From Acanthosepion esculentum (taxonomy: Eukaryota > Mollusca > Cephalopoda > Sepiida > Sepiidae), in contig OZ038496.1 of the NCBI GenBank assembly GCA_964036315.1, forward strand, positions 13,054,883-13,118,882: a stretch of DNA of 64,000 nucleotides. Direction: 5' to 3'. The notes under the pieces were generated by a model. That model was not told the origin of the DNA. It saw only the letters and a list, made by a program, of their open reading frames with translations, and did no database searches. Of this stretch, positions 20,865 to 31,748 are shown one piece after another; positions within the stretch are counted from its first letter, which is position 1, and the number at the start of each line of letters is the position of its first letter. The position numbers were made by a program, and so were the translations under genes.

Positions 20865-21240
20865 TGTGCCAAGTCCTTTCAGGACGTGGGCGATCATGGC
20901 TCTCCACCTCCTTCTATCCCTTGCATTTCTCAGCAAGTTCCTTCATTCTGCTTCCACCCCTGACCACGTTCTGTCGTCCACCTGTTCTAGCTCATCAGGT
21001 ATGTCACGCGTTGTTTTCCCTTGTCTCTCTTTCCCTCTATTCGACCTGTGAGTATCAGATTCTCCAGACCCTCCTTCCTGATTATGTGTCCCATAAACTT
21101 CAGCTGCCTTTTTCTGGTGTTAAATATAAGCCTTCTCCTTGTTTGTAGCCTCTCTAAGACTTCATCGTTGCTCAGATGCTCGGTCCAGGATATCCTTAGC
21201 ATCCTTCTGTAAAACCACATCTCCATCACCTCGAGTCTCG
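20865..21240 (-). pseudogene. RTE-like LINE C-terminal region
   Basis: The minus strand encodes KMKTRLEVMEMWFYRRMLRI, SWTEHLSNDEVLERL, RKRQLKFMGHIIRKEGLEN and a basic GKRDKGKQRVTY stretch. This is the conserved C-terminus of animal endonuclease-reverse transcriptase LINE proteins. It is followed by the 3' end with a GGAGAGCCATGATCGCCCAC-type terminus. Its upstream part lies next to it in reversed orientation (21240-21735). Confidence 0.8.
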
Positions 21241-21735
21241 TCTTCATCTTTGAGGAATCCCGACGAAAGGGAACAACCAGCAATACACAGAACTACCGAC
21301 GGAACTGGAATTCTAAAAACCGAAGTAAAAGCCGCAGTGGCCACAATGAACAGAAACAAGGCAGCTGGGCCAGACGGAATTGTAACGGAAATGCTGATAG
21401 GCTTAGATGACTTTGGCATAAACAGGATCACCGAAATAACAAATGAAATGTACAACAGCAGGGATATACCGGAAGACCTCAGCAGATCTATCTTCGTAGC
21501 TATGCCCAAGAAACCAGGCGCAAACGAATGCTAACTCCACCGAATAATAAGCCTAATGTGCCACATAACAAAACTCATTATCCGTATTCTGTTGAATAGA
21601 GTGCGCAACAGAATCAGGCCAGAGATAGGACAAAAACAGTGCGGGTTCGTTAAAGACACCGGAACAAGGAATGCAATATTCATGCTCAGAATGCTACCAG
21701 AAAGTGCGATACAGATGCAGAATGACGTGTAGCTA
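21240..21735 (+). pseudogene. RTE-like LINE reverse transcriptase N-terminal part, inverted
   Basis: The frame includes EVKAAVATMNRNKAAGPDGI, where KAAGPDGI is the hallmark of the finger region of non-LTR reverse transcriptases, then DIPEDLSRSIFVAMPKKPGA. After a stop it continues in frame with LHRIISLMCHITKLIIRILL and a QCGFVKDTGTRNAI region. The YADD active site is not reached. Relative to 20865-21240 it is in the opposite orientation, as produced by twin priming. Confidence 0.8.
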
Positions 21736-21844
21736 TATATACATATGTGTGTGTGTGTTTAGGCAGCAAATTATCTTTTAATTATGTCTGATTGAATAAA
21801 TTACAGATATTATATGTGCTAATTATAACAAAATCCGTTCATAC

Positions 21845-21975
21845 TCCCGAATAACCTTCCGTGTATTGATGTTAAAGGATGAGAGAAATGTGCTATAGCT
21901 GTTTAAATTTCTTTTATTTTCATTTCCCAAGTACTTTCGATCTTCTTCCAATATCATCTTCAGGGATGCAAGTAG
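21845..21975 (-). repeat. Terminal repeat with CTGAAGA...GATCGAAAG module
   Basis: On the minus strand CCTGAAGATGATATTGG is followed by AGATCGAAAGTACTTGGG. The related plus-strand copy is at 24829-24905. Probably another Penelope-like terminal family. Confidence 0.5.
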
Positions 21976-22179
21976 TACAAACTGCATGTTGTTCAGGAGT
22001 ACAACTATATATACAAAGCTGTGTGTTGCTATCCATTACCGTAATTTTTCATTTTGCTTTTAAATGCAAAACATTTGACAATGTGCTGAGCATTCATTAG
22101 AACGTGAAAAAATTATCCATTATGGATTTTTCTGTTATGAGGTCATGGTCATGCGCGCATTAAAGCTTGAAATACATGG

Positions 22180-22260
22180 CCAACCTATATATATATATAA
22201 ATAATAAAAATATATATAAATAATAAAAATATCTTATATATATATATATAAGATATTTTT
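22180..22260. repeat. Short AT/ATAAATA tract with fold-back
   Basis: AAAATATCTTATATATATATATATAAGATATTTT is a perfect palindrome around an AT core, next to two ATATAAATAATAAAA units. Confidence 0.8.
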
Positions 22261-22620
22261 ATGTTTATACATTCTTTTTATAGATGCAAATATTTAAGTA
22301 AATGCTCTGTTTATAATAAACAGTATTAAACAACATTTACCGGCCTGAATGTCGGAGAAATTTTCATAGAAAATATTCGTCCTCAAACAGGATTCGAACC
22401 ATTATCCTATACGGAACTGTCATATAGCCTGACGTGCCTTAAACCGATTTGGCCACAGAGGAGAGTTCGGTTACCAAGGTCGATTTTACCGTCTTTAAAC
22501 TACCATCTTCCATGATTCTCTCACGTACATTCATAACTGCTCATGGCGTATCAAATGTAAACAAATGACGTCACACATTATGAAATGGACAAAGTCCGAC
22601 AATTATTTAAAGACATTTTT
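22255..22620 (-). mobile_element. SINE-1, full-length minus copy
   Basis: From the 3' end (ATGTTTATACATTC) through the B-box complement (CAGGATTCGAACC) and the A-box-like complement (CCGATTTGGCCACAGAGG), to an upstream region with TACATTCATAACTGCTC and TGACGTCACACATTATG. Confidence 0.75.
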
Positions 22621-22754
22621 ATGTTTAACATTGTTTTTATAGATACAAATATTTAAGTAAATGCTCTGTTTATAATACTTAAATATTTGTATTTATAAAA
22701 AGAATGTATAAACATAACAATGTCTTAAAATAATTGTCGGACTTTGTCCATTTC

Positions 22755-22757
<3 letters not shown>
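22600..22757. repeat. SINE-1 tail fold-back
   Basis: The 3' part of SINE-1 occurs on the minus strand (22605-22675) and immediately again on the plus strand (22675-22757), meeting at ATAATACTTAAATATTTG. Confidence 0.7.

Positions 22758-22797
<40 letters not shown>
22743..22797. repeat. (AT)n microsatellite
   Basis: Alternating AT that begins at the SINE-1 terminus TTTCATAAT. Confidence 0.95.
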
Positions 22798-22799
<2 letters not shown>

Positions 22800-22802
<3 letters not shown>

Positions 22803-22984
22803 AATCTGTTTTATAGATACAAATATTTAAGTAAATGCTCTGTTTTATAGTAAGCCGTATTAATAACATTTACGAGCCTGAATGTCCGAGAAATTATCAT
22901 AGAAAATATGCGTCCTCCGACAGGAATCGAACCTGTATCCTATACAGAACCGTCATATAGCCCCACGTGCCTTAACCGATCGAC

Positions 22985-22985
<1 letters not shown>
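22800..22985 (-). mobile_element. SINE-1, minus copy of a head-to-head pair
   Basis: The tRNA-like head complement GACAGGAATCGAACCTGTATC ends near 22985, where the plus-strand copy begins. Confidence 0.75.

Positions 22986-23675
<690 letters not shown>

Positions 23676-23738
<63 letters not shown>
23676..23738. repeat. (AT)n microsatellite
   Basis: Alternating AT ending at the complement of the SINE-1 terminus (ATTATGAAATGGACAAAG). Confidence 0.95.
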
Positions 23739-23741
<3 letters not shown>

Positions 23742-23998
23742 GAAATGGACAAAGTCCGACAATTATTTTAAGACATTTTTATGTTTATACATTCTTTTTA
23801 TAGATACAAATATTTAAGTAAATGGTCTGTTTATAATAAAAAGTATTAACGACATTCACCGGCCTGAATGTCCTAGAAATTTTCATAGAAAATATGCGTC
23901 CTCCGACAGGGATCGAACCTGTATCCTATACGGAACCGTCATGTAGCTTGACGTGCCTTTAAAGACAGTAAAATTGACCTTGCTAACCAGACACTCTT
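23735..23998 (-). mobile_element. SINE-1, minus copy of a second head-to-head pair
   Basis: Tail at left and tRNA-like head complement (CAGGGATCGAACCTG) at right, meeting the plus copy near 24000. Confidence 0.8.
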
Positions 23999-24205
23999 CT
24001 GTGGCCCAATCGGTTAAGACAGTCGGGCTATTTGACCGTTCCGTATAGGATACAGGTTCGATTCCTGTCGGAGAACGAATATTTTCTACGGAAATTTCTC
24101 GGACATTCAGGCCGGTGAATGTTATTAATACTGTTTATTATAAACAGACCATTTGCTTAAATATTTGTATCTATAAAATGAATGTATATACATAAAAATA
24201 TATAT
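23998..24205 (+). mobile_element. SINE-1, plus copy of a second head-to-head pair
   Basis: The A-box region CTGTGGCCCAATCGGTTAAG and B-box GGTTCGATTCCTGTC are both intact-looking. The end runs into a short (AT)n at 24197-24211. Confidence 0.8.
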
Positions 24206-24211
24206 ATATAT

Positions 24212-24825
24212 CTACTAAACTAAATTCAGTATATCCAATTTAATCATTCGTAATGACACCTCCCCACCAACTAACGTGTTGCAGAAAACCAACTTAAATG
24301 TACCCTGTGGCATTGTATCTCCGACAGAAAAAAATGTATTTTTTCTTCGTCACACTACGTCTGTCTCGGAGGCTGAGTTTTCACTTGAATGATGCGTCTA
24401 CATTTCTAAACATTTACAACAGCATCCTGTTCACATTCACAATTTAGGAAAATACTTGTCGAAAATACATCTATATTTTTCATGAAAATAATAAACATAG
24501 ACTAAAAATGATTGTAGCTATCTTTATAAAAAAGAATTGAAACCAACTCTTATAAAATAATGAATACTGCACAAATGTTTTAAAATGTTTGCAGTAGATG
24601 ATTTAAAATATCTAAGTTTGTATTTAAAAATGTTAATACTTATTTTAAAAGACACTCAGACCTTCATAACTTAGTTACATCCTCTACTTTTTCACTAAGC
24701 TAAATCGTACAGCATATAAACTCAGGGTTTGTCAGTTTACTTGTAAAATTTTTAACTTTCAGATGAACACAACAGTTTTGTCTTAGAAAAATTATGAGCA
24801 CTACAATATCTGTCTTAGAAAAAAG
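24212..24825. other. No gene; AT-rich
   Basis: No ORF or repeat family recognised. Confidence 0.5.
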
Positions 24826-24905
24826 AAACACCCTGATGATGACATAGAGCTAATGTCGAAAGTACTGTGAATGTCGAAAGTACTTGGAATAAATGAAAAT
24901 GTATC
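24826..24905 (+). repeat. Terminal repeat with CTGATGA...GTCGAAAG module
   Basis: CCTGATGATGACATAGAGC is followed by TAATGTCGAAAGTACTG, with perfect GACAT/ATGTC arms. The GTCGAAAGTACT half is then repeated once. Relative of 21845-21975. Confidence 0.55.
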
Positions 24906-25028
24906 AACACGGTAATTTTCTCTCTTCCTTCAATAACGAATACCAAGAAGGTTGTCCGTGAATATGAAAGGAGACAATTGAAAAAAAGTTGACAAAATTG
25001 TCTAAATTATTCAATGAAGCATGTTTCG

Positions 25029-25029
<1 letters not shown>

Positions 25030-25104
<75 letters not shown>
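25030..25104. repeat. (TG)n microsatellite
   Basis: Uninterrupted TG repeats. Confidence 0.95.
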
Positions 25105-25105
<1 letters not shown>

Positions 25106-25159
25106 AAGTGAATAGCAATTTTAGCAACGCCTTCTTTGATCCATTGGTCTTTTTCATTT

Positions 25160-25390
25160 ACTTACACAGACACACACACACATACTCCCTTACATATACA
25201 TACACACCCTCGCAAAAACACACAGGCATATGCACAAATTCACACACGCACATTACACACACTCACACACATAAATACACACACGCACACACTTACACAC
25301 ACGTGCAATCACAGAGACACACATACATACATACATACATACATACATACACTCTCACACACATACACACAGGTACGGTCACACAGACAC

Positions 25391-25392
<2 letters not shown>
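25160..25392. repeat. (AC)-rich degenerate tract with (CATA)n
   Basis: Imperfect ACACAC and CATACATACATA tracts, on the strand opposite to the TG array 60 bp upstream. Confidence 0.9.

Positions 25393-25442
<50 letters not shown>
25393..25442. repeat. (AT)n microsatellite
   Basis: Pure alternating AT. Confidence 0.95.
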
Positions 25443-25447
<5 letters not shown>

Positions 25448-25623
25448 GAGAAATTGTCATAGAAAATATGCATTCTCCGACAAGCCGGTAAATGTTATTA
25501 ATACTGTTTATTATAAACTGAGCATTTACTTAAATATTTGTATCTATAAAAAAAACGAATGTATAAACATAAAAATGTCTTTAAATAATGGTCGGACTTT
25601 GTCCATCTCATAATGTGTGATGT

Positions 25624-25628
<5 letters not shown>
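25440..25628 (+). mobile_element. SINE-1, headless plus copy
   Basis: TCCGAGAAATTGTCATAGAA appears in tail-complement order, then the standard plus-strand body from GCCGGTAAATG to CCATCTCATAATGTGTGA. It lacks the tRNA-like head, which is deleted where the two halves meet at CTCCGACAAG. Confidence 0.65.

Positions 25629-25671
<43 letters not shown>
25628..25671. repeat. (AT)n microsatellite
   Basis: Pure alternating AT. Confidence 0.95.
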
Positions 25672-25675
<4 letters not shown>

Positions 25676-25677
25676 TA

Positions 25678-26308
25678 TAAAGGATGTAACAGCAAAATTG
25701 TCCAAATCGTGTATCAGCAAAATTGTTCAATTGTTAGATTAAGCTTTGAACCGTCGTATCTTAGAAATGATTAAAGATATCTTACTGGAATTCTACGAAG
25801 TTTTTATAATACTGTTGAACTCTACTTTGAACAATAAGAATATATTTAGCCCTAAGTTGAAATGATGATCCCTCTTGATGTTTTGACCTCCTGGTCCAAT
25901 TTTCCTCTCTACTGTTCCTTCTTTTTTAAATTTTTCACTCTTCTCAGGGTTGTTCTTGAAAAGACTTCGAAGATTCGAAGCCAGAGTATGAATGTTGGTA
26001 CCATTACTGAAGACCTGAATGATTCTTTTGCTTGGGAGGACATAATGGAGCTGACACCAAACGATTTTAACCTGTTCTCTTTCTAGCTGAATAACTGAAC
26101 GTGTTTTTCAGTGATTCTTACGACAAATTGTGTCAAGATGACTAAACAATGCAAAAACGTGGAAAAAAATAAATAATTATTTTCGTGTTTTTTTTTTGCG
26201 GGGGTAAGCTTCTTTTTTTTTTTTTTAGATATTAAACATTTTGTGGTATGGACAATTATTCCATGTTGTTACAATATTTGAATAAATTTGCTGTTACACC
26301 CGGTATAT
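25678..26308. mobile_element. MITE-2, mariner-like, inverted ends about 28 bp
   Basis: AAGGATGTAACAGCAAAATTG at the left pairs with the complement of AATTTGCTGTTACACCCGG at the right. Inside, a broken frame around 25862-26086 (SFAWEDIMELTPNDF and stops) has no clear transposase motif. Non-autonomous. Confidence 0.65.
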
Positions 26309-26389
26309 GTATGCAAGCATATGTCATCGGATATCTTACATACATATGTCTATATATGTATACAAATATATGTGTATAATTCTAGACAT

Positions 26390-26520
26390 TGAAAAGAAAT
26401 GAAAGAAAAGAAAGAAAATAAATAAATGAAAGAAAGTTAGAGAAAAAGAAAGAAAAACGTTAAAACAATAGAAAGAAAGAAACAAACAAACAAAGAAACA
26501 AAGAAAGAAACTTTTTGAAG
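26390..26520. repeat. (GAAA)n-rich purine tract
   Basis: Imperfect GAAA/GAAAGAAA blocks, all purine on the plus strand. Confidence 0.9.
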
Positions 26521-26669
26521 CATGATCAAGTTAAGGAAAGGTACAATGAGTTTATTCTTTCATTAAATAATCTTTGAAAGAAGAGAATTGGCAACTCTCT
26601 CTCTCCGACCGAACGAAATTATTTTGATCGGATACAAAAAATATGCTATGATATTGTGGAAATTATTTC

Positions 26670-26690
26670 TTTTGTGTGTCTGTTTGTGTG

Positions 26691-26721
<31 letters not shown>

Positions 26722-26885
26722 GTGTCTGTGTGTGTGTGTGTGTGTCTGTGTGTGTGTGTCTGTGTGTGTGTGTCTGTGTCTGTGTGTTTGTGTGTGTGTG
26801 TGTGTGTGTCTGTGTGTGTGTGTCTGTGTCTATATCTGTGTGTGTGTGTGTGTGCGCGCGCGTCTGTGTCTGTGTGTGTGTGTGA
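26670..26885. repeat. Interrupted (TG)n array with CTG and CG variants
   Basis: TGTG runs are broken at irregular intervals by TGTC, TTTG and a CGCGCGCG block at 26853-26861. Confidence 0.95.
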
Positions 26886-27065
26886 CATATGAGATTTGCA
26901 TCTTTCTAAATAGTGAACTTGTTCATTGGTTCTGAAATGCTGGGTGTTGCAACGGATATCGACGCTGAATTTGAAATCGGCGGCCAAATTCAAACGCCAG
27001 GCTAGTCGTGTGGTGGCTGATGTTGACATTCCACACTGTTTGAAGCATCGGTCCTGACTTGCTGT

Positions 27066-27525
27066 CACAATTCCAGTCAATTTCTCACAAACGTGATGTG
27101 GCTTCCCTCTGTCTTTTCTATAAATATTTTCATAGCAACTGATCTGACGAGTTATTTCTCACTGGTGCTCCGACTTCATGAATTTAAGCGTGCTACTGCG
27201 CTGGCATCTCGTACCCATCTTTTTACTGTCGAAACAGTTAAATGTTACCGCCTCTTCTACTCCAACAGCTTCTTCTCTCACACTTCCCAACAGTGGAACT
27301 CTCTTCCTCTTACTTGCATCCCTGATAACTATAATCTTCAAAAATTTAAATGTAATGTCAATCGACATCTTCTGATGTCTTGATCTCCGTTCTTCTTTTT
27401 ATCCTTTCCTCAATCCACTCTATACCCAGTCTTTTCCCTTCCTTTCACTCTCTGTAGTCCCTTGCATACTAGTGGCACTACCGCCTTGCTTCGGGTGAAC
27501 TGCTTTCTCGTTAGGAAATAAACTC
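27066..27525 (+). pseudogene. LINE-C C-terminal fragment
   Basis: The frame begins at the complement of SHRRDVASLCLFYKYF, continues with [35 protein letters not shown] and FKCNVNRHLLMS, and stops at 27381. The 3' end CCTTGCTTCGGGTGAACTGC is as in other copies. The first part is in another frame, so one shift is present. Confidence 0.8.
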
Positions 27526-27559
27526 CCATCAGTACTGGAAAGAGAAATAACTGCTGATA

Positions 27560-27656
27560 GACTAAAGACACCTATTTTCCTGTAAAATTGCTTTAAGAGA
27601 AATTTATAAAAAATTTCTCTTAAAGCAATTTTACAGGAAAATAGGTGTCTTTAGTC
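27560..27656. repeat. Perfect 46-bp inverted repeat with 5-nt loop
   Basis: GACTAAAGACACCTATTTTC through AAGAGAAATTT (27560-27605) and its exact complement (27611-27656) flank ATAAA. No mismatch in either arm. Confidence 0.97.
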
Positions 27657-27724
27657 CGTCTCAAATCAATCTTCTTCACAAATTTAGCAGCGTTATAATG
27701 ACGTTGGTTAGATCCAATGACTAG

Positions 27725-28022
27725 ACCCAAAAAGTTGTGAGTTCAATACCAGACCACAGCAGTGGTGAATCAAAAGCATGGAGAGTTGAGATAAAGGGAA
27801 ATTGCTGAGACATCCGGAAGAGGCATGACATTTGGAACTAGAACAATCTACACCGGAGGACGAAATAAAGGGTTTGGTTCGAAATTTCAATCACCTGAAG
27901 AAGGCCAGAGCGCACAACGTCCGAAACGTTGTGATTATGGCAATGAAGATGAGGATAACAGGCCGAATAATGTAAATAATGCAAGTAATTATGATACCTC
28001 ATCTCATAAATTTGAACTGTAG
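27725..28022 (+). repeat. Repeat A, full plus-strand copy
   Basis: Upstream part GTTGTGAGTTCAATACCAG and GGAACTAGAACAATCTACAC, then CACCTGAAGAAGGCC, the loop, GTCCGAAACGTTGTGATTATGG and the AATAATGTAAATAATGCAAG tail. Useful as a consensus copy. Confidence 0.75.
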
Positions 28023-28024
28023 AA

Positions 28025-28385
28025 AGGCACAATGATCTGTGTGATACAATGTTTTGTCCAAAAAGATAAACGCATATGACGTGTAATTAACTTAAAATCA
28101 TTCAAACTCAACGAATGTTACTGTAACGCGATATACAAGCTGAGTACATGGTAAATGGTGACTACTTGTCGACTGAATAACCCCAAAGTCGTTTTTTCAT
28201 TTTTCTTTAATGCGCAGTACGGTCACCTCACTGATTACATCAAGGCCGAACAACCGGTTTTCGAGGTATTTTAATTGTCTCGGTGCTTTCTCAACAAACC
28301 ACAGATACTTCGTCTATCCATCGAACTAGCGAACTTTTTGTTCATATCTGTCCATCTATATAACGACGGTCTCAGATGCTTAGTC
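28025..28385. other. No gene recognised
   Basis: Spacer with no repeat family seen. Confidence 0.4.
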
Positions 28386-28387
28386 AT

Positions 28388-28480
<93 letters not shown>
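28388..28480. repeat. (AT)n-(GT)n-(AT)n compound
   Basis: An AT array, about 16 GT repeats, and a second AT array. Confidence 0.95.
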
Positions 28481-28482
<2 letters not shown>

Positions 28483-28484
28483 AA

Positions 28485-29030
28485 TGTGGATTAAATTCTA
28501 CGTAATGAAATCGATAATCCAATCTGATATTTTATTGACTGAACTATTTCCGATTTAATGGTCCCAACATCGATTGCTATTCACGCTGACTAATCATCGT
28601 CTATGCCTTTGAAATCATTTTCTGGTGACCAATCACTGATTGGCTTATCGATTTACCAATGAGGAGATCTCTATGATCGTAACTTAGGTTGCCTTTAATT
28701 TAATTTTTTTCTCTTCCTTTGAATTTTCATATTTATACTCTATGGACAGTGATGAAACAAATTCAAACAGAAGCTCTTTGGTAATTGAAGACGTGTATGT
28801 CACAATGTCTGGAGATTGGTAATTTAGTTTCTCCAAAACAGGACAACGTGCTTCTTCTTTCTACTTACTAAGTTTAGCTTAGTTTGACACAAGGCCACGG
28901 GTTTGCGACATAGACATGAAACAATCTATGAATAATTGCTACTACATCTGTGCTCAATCCGCACATCCCTGTTCAAAAATTACTGCTTTTTTATTACAAA
29001 GTATTTCTGGTATTAAAACCTATTTTTGCA
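28485..29030. other. No gene recognised
   Basis: Unique-looking spacer. The right end (TTACAAAGTATTTCTGG) is one unit of the array that precedes repeat P elsewhere. Confidence 0.4.
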
Positions 29031-29205
29031 CGAGTTTGGGTGTTAACTATTTGCCCATAGCTGGGACTCTAAAAGGTGCTACCACCCCGGGTCAGGGTGG
29101 ACCTGGGAACACCAGCAATTAAGCCGTGGTTCCACGCTCCTCAAAACCTCCTGATCAGAGGCCTTGCTGTTGGATGTAATTTATCGTCATACCCAGGACG
29201 GAAAA
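29030..29205 (+). repeat. Repeat P (SINE-like), full copy
   Basis: TATTTGCCCATAGCTGGGAC, GGTGCTACCACCCCGGGTCA, CTCCTCAAAACCTCCTGATC and GTAATTTATCGTCATACCCA occur in this order. Other copies are at 37.70-37.85, 43.2-43.7, 45.73-45.92, 46.06-46.22 and 48.79-48.94 kb. Confidence 0.75.
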
Positions 29206-29534
29206 GACCCTTGACTTAAAGAAGTTGACTGTTGTTTTTAAAAAAGCATCCAGTGTAAAAGTTCTAGTGACGATGGAATACTGGGAAGATTTTAACGTAT
29301 TCCCCGTGCACAGACTTCGGATGCCCACTGTAAATCGTCCTTGTGCCATATCCCTTCAACTTGAAGTTGAATTTCGAGTATTTAACTAATGTCGATTGAC
29401 TTAAAAAGAACACGTAAGGCAGTGTATAGCATTTGCCCGGTGGATTTTTATAGTGTCTTATTGATTCAAGTTCTTGTAAGCAATCAGCCGCCTTTTACGC
29501 TGAATTTTTGCAAATAATTAAATGTATTTTAAAT

Positions 29535-29745
29535 GTTAACACTAATATTAGCCATTTCCTTATAAGCAAATATTCATGTTTAAAGAGAGAACTATTTTTA
29601 AGGCCTTCAATGCAATTGTAATAATTAGATTTGCCTTTTAATTTTTCATGATTTCCAATGCTAATAGTATTGATGAGATTAACCGTTTCCTTAGAAGGAA
29701 ACATTTATTCTTTAAGTGAAACTATTTTTAAGGTATTCAATGCAA
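29535..29745. repeat. Tandem repeat, about 100-bp unit, left part
   Basis: Units contain CCGTTTCCTTAGAAGGAAAC, TTTAAGTGAAACTATTTTTA and GGTATTCAATGC. The array resumes at 30376 after a LINE-C insertion. Confidence 0.75.
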
Positions 29746-30372
29746 TATTTGAGTCAATAGCTTCGTCCACAATAAGGAAAGTTGGCTCCCTGTGCCGCGC
29801 CAGGAAATCTTTCTCGACGGAGTGGATCCTTCAAATCAACAAATCAACCATTCGCGATTGCATGGAGTATTGCTGTCAGATATTGTCCGGTGACCCTTCT
29901 GTTTGTCTCAAGGTTCTTGATAAGATCCAGAGACGGGTATGCAATGTAATTGGCCCTGATCTGGAATCTCGTCTGAAGTCCCTCTGTCTTTTTTACAAAT
30001 ACTTTTATGGTAACTGCTCCGAGGAGCTGCTTTCGCTGGTTCCCAAACTTCATGAATTTAAGCATTCTACTAGGCTGGCACGTTGCTCACGCCCTTTCAC
30101 TGTCGAAACTGTTAAATGTAGCCGTCTCTTCTACTCCAATAGCTTCATGTCTCGCACCTCTCGCCTGTGGAACTCCCTCCCCTTTTCTTGTTTCCCTGAT
30201 AGCTATAACGTCCCACTATTCAAATGTAATGTCAATCGACGTCTCCAGATGCCTTGATTTATCCCCTATCCTTCTCTTCATCCTTTCCTCTATCACTCCT
30301 ATTTGGACTCACTCCAATTCTCTGTAACCCAGTGGCTTCCCGCCTTGCTTGGGTTGAAACGCTTAAAAAAAT
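29746..30372 (+). pseudogene. LINE-C copy inserted in a tandem array
   Basis: The long frame ending at 30257 covers ESIASSTIRKVGSLCRARKS, CMEYCCQILSGDPSVCLKVL, DELLSLVPKLHEFK-type residues, [20 protein letters not shown] and FKCNVNRRLQMP with its stop. It is the best preserved LINE-C C-terminus here and lacks only short segments relative to the 3.4 and 50.5 kb copies. The 3' end CCTTGCTTGGGTTGAAACGC and an A-run follow. Confidence 0.85.
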
Positions 30373-30375
30373 AAT

Positions 30376-30545
30376 TGGACTAGCCGTTTAATTTTTTATG
30401 GTTTTCAATGCTAATAATAATTATGAGATTAACCCTGTCCTTAGAAGGAAACATTTATGCTTTAAGTGAAACTATTTTTAAGGTTTTAAATACTTATACT
30501 AATAGAGACTAGCCGTTTCCTTATAAGGAAACTTTGGTGATTCAT
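30376..30545. repeat. Tandem repeat, right part
   Basis: Continuation of the array at 29535-29745 with GTCCTTAGAAGGAAACATTT and two further half-units. Confidence 0.7.
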
Positions 30546-31145
30546 TGACCAAACAGCGTCATTGCCGGTTAAAATTTATAAAATCTTTCTCTTTAAATAT
30601 TTCTTTCAAGAAAAGGGGCTTCCCAAGCCCATTATTACCTCTCTTTTGTGTAATGATGGCGGTTTTCTCTTCAACATTTTGTTTTAAATGATGTGAAAAG
30701 AGAATATCTTTATTAGGTCATAACTTTTACATGTGCTATCCATTTTAGTTGTTAATGCTGCTTGAGGTTTTCAAATAATGTGGTTTCTATCATTTAGTAA
30801 AAGTCTTTTGTTTGTGATACTGTAGCGCCAGTCTATGCCATCGAAAGAAGGACAGTCATTTTTTTTAAGTACTTCGCTTGAAGACATGGTTAATCACTGA
30901 TCTGAGAAAGTCGTTGTATATAGATGATAATTTAGACATTTCTGAACGAGCTGAACTTCATGCAGGACATCCAGTGTAGACGTGTAGCATCTTGTGGTGT
31001 TGTATGAAACTACACCTAGCGCAGCCTATTCAATGTTCAGTTTCTTAATCTTACGATTTATTTTAATTTCTCATCCATACCAAGTAATTATTTCAAGAGT
31101 TTAGTATTTATTTAATTTTCTATTCTTAATTTGTCTATTGTTTTC
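30546..31145. other. No gene recognised
   Basis: Unique-looking AT-rich sequence. Confidence 0.5.
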
Positions 31146-31149
31146 TATT

Positions 31150-31440
31150 TTTAGATTACAGTAGAGTGGCTCGGATTGAGAAATCGGACAGCCGAGTTCG
31201 AAATCCAGTCAAGTTCATTGTTGTCACGTAATATCCTAGAGAAATGTATGAATACATCTCTTCTCCTTCCAGCTATGGGTAAATAGCAGAGCAGATTGGA
31301 TCTTATAGGCTTGCATGGCAACGAGTCTAGAAGAAGAAAAACACTGAATTCAAAACCAGCCTGAAAGGGATTGAGCTCTATCAGACTGTCTTACCCAGGA
31401 AACTCCACTGCTACCGTTCTGCAGTACGTGCTTATAAGTT
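31150..31440 (+). mobile_element. SINE-2, near full length
   Basis: The head AGTAGAGTGGCTCGGATTG and GCCGAGTTCGAAATCC, the body CAGCTATGGGTAAATAGCAG and the 3' region GAATTCAAAACCAGCCTGAA and TGCAGTACGTGCT. It shares the 3' part with the minus copy at 41.1 kb. Confidence 0.8.
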
Positions 31441-31444
31441 ACGG

Positions 31445-31745
31445 GTTTGGAAAAATAGATTCTTATTGGTTACAATATACGACAGCGACCTTCGGTCAAT
31501 TTTTCACCAACTTGTCAGCTCCGCTTCACGTTGTTTCGATTCCCGTTTGCATCAACAAAAAACAAAACGGATATCAGCCACGGATAAAAAAGAAAACAAA
31601 ATCCTGTTTTCAATATACTTCTCTCAAGCCAGGTTCAAATCAGATCTTCCCTTAGGCCTGTGACTCTTATTCTCGACGGTCTGCTCATTGAATCACCTCT
31701 GACCGAAAATTGCCAATACGTTTTACTTAAAATCATTTATAACAC
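31445..31745. other. No gene recognised
   Basis: Two overlapping short ORFs (31371-31655 and 31466-31663) have no recognisable motif. Confidence 0.4.
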
Positions 31746-31748
31746 AAA

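Noticed and set aside
26588..27080. ORFs rich in CVCV or THTH across (TG)n
   Set aside because: Dinucleotide repeat read in frame; several overlapping frames and both strands are open at once.
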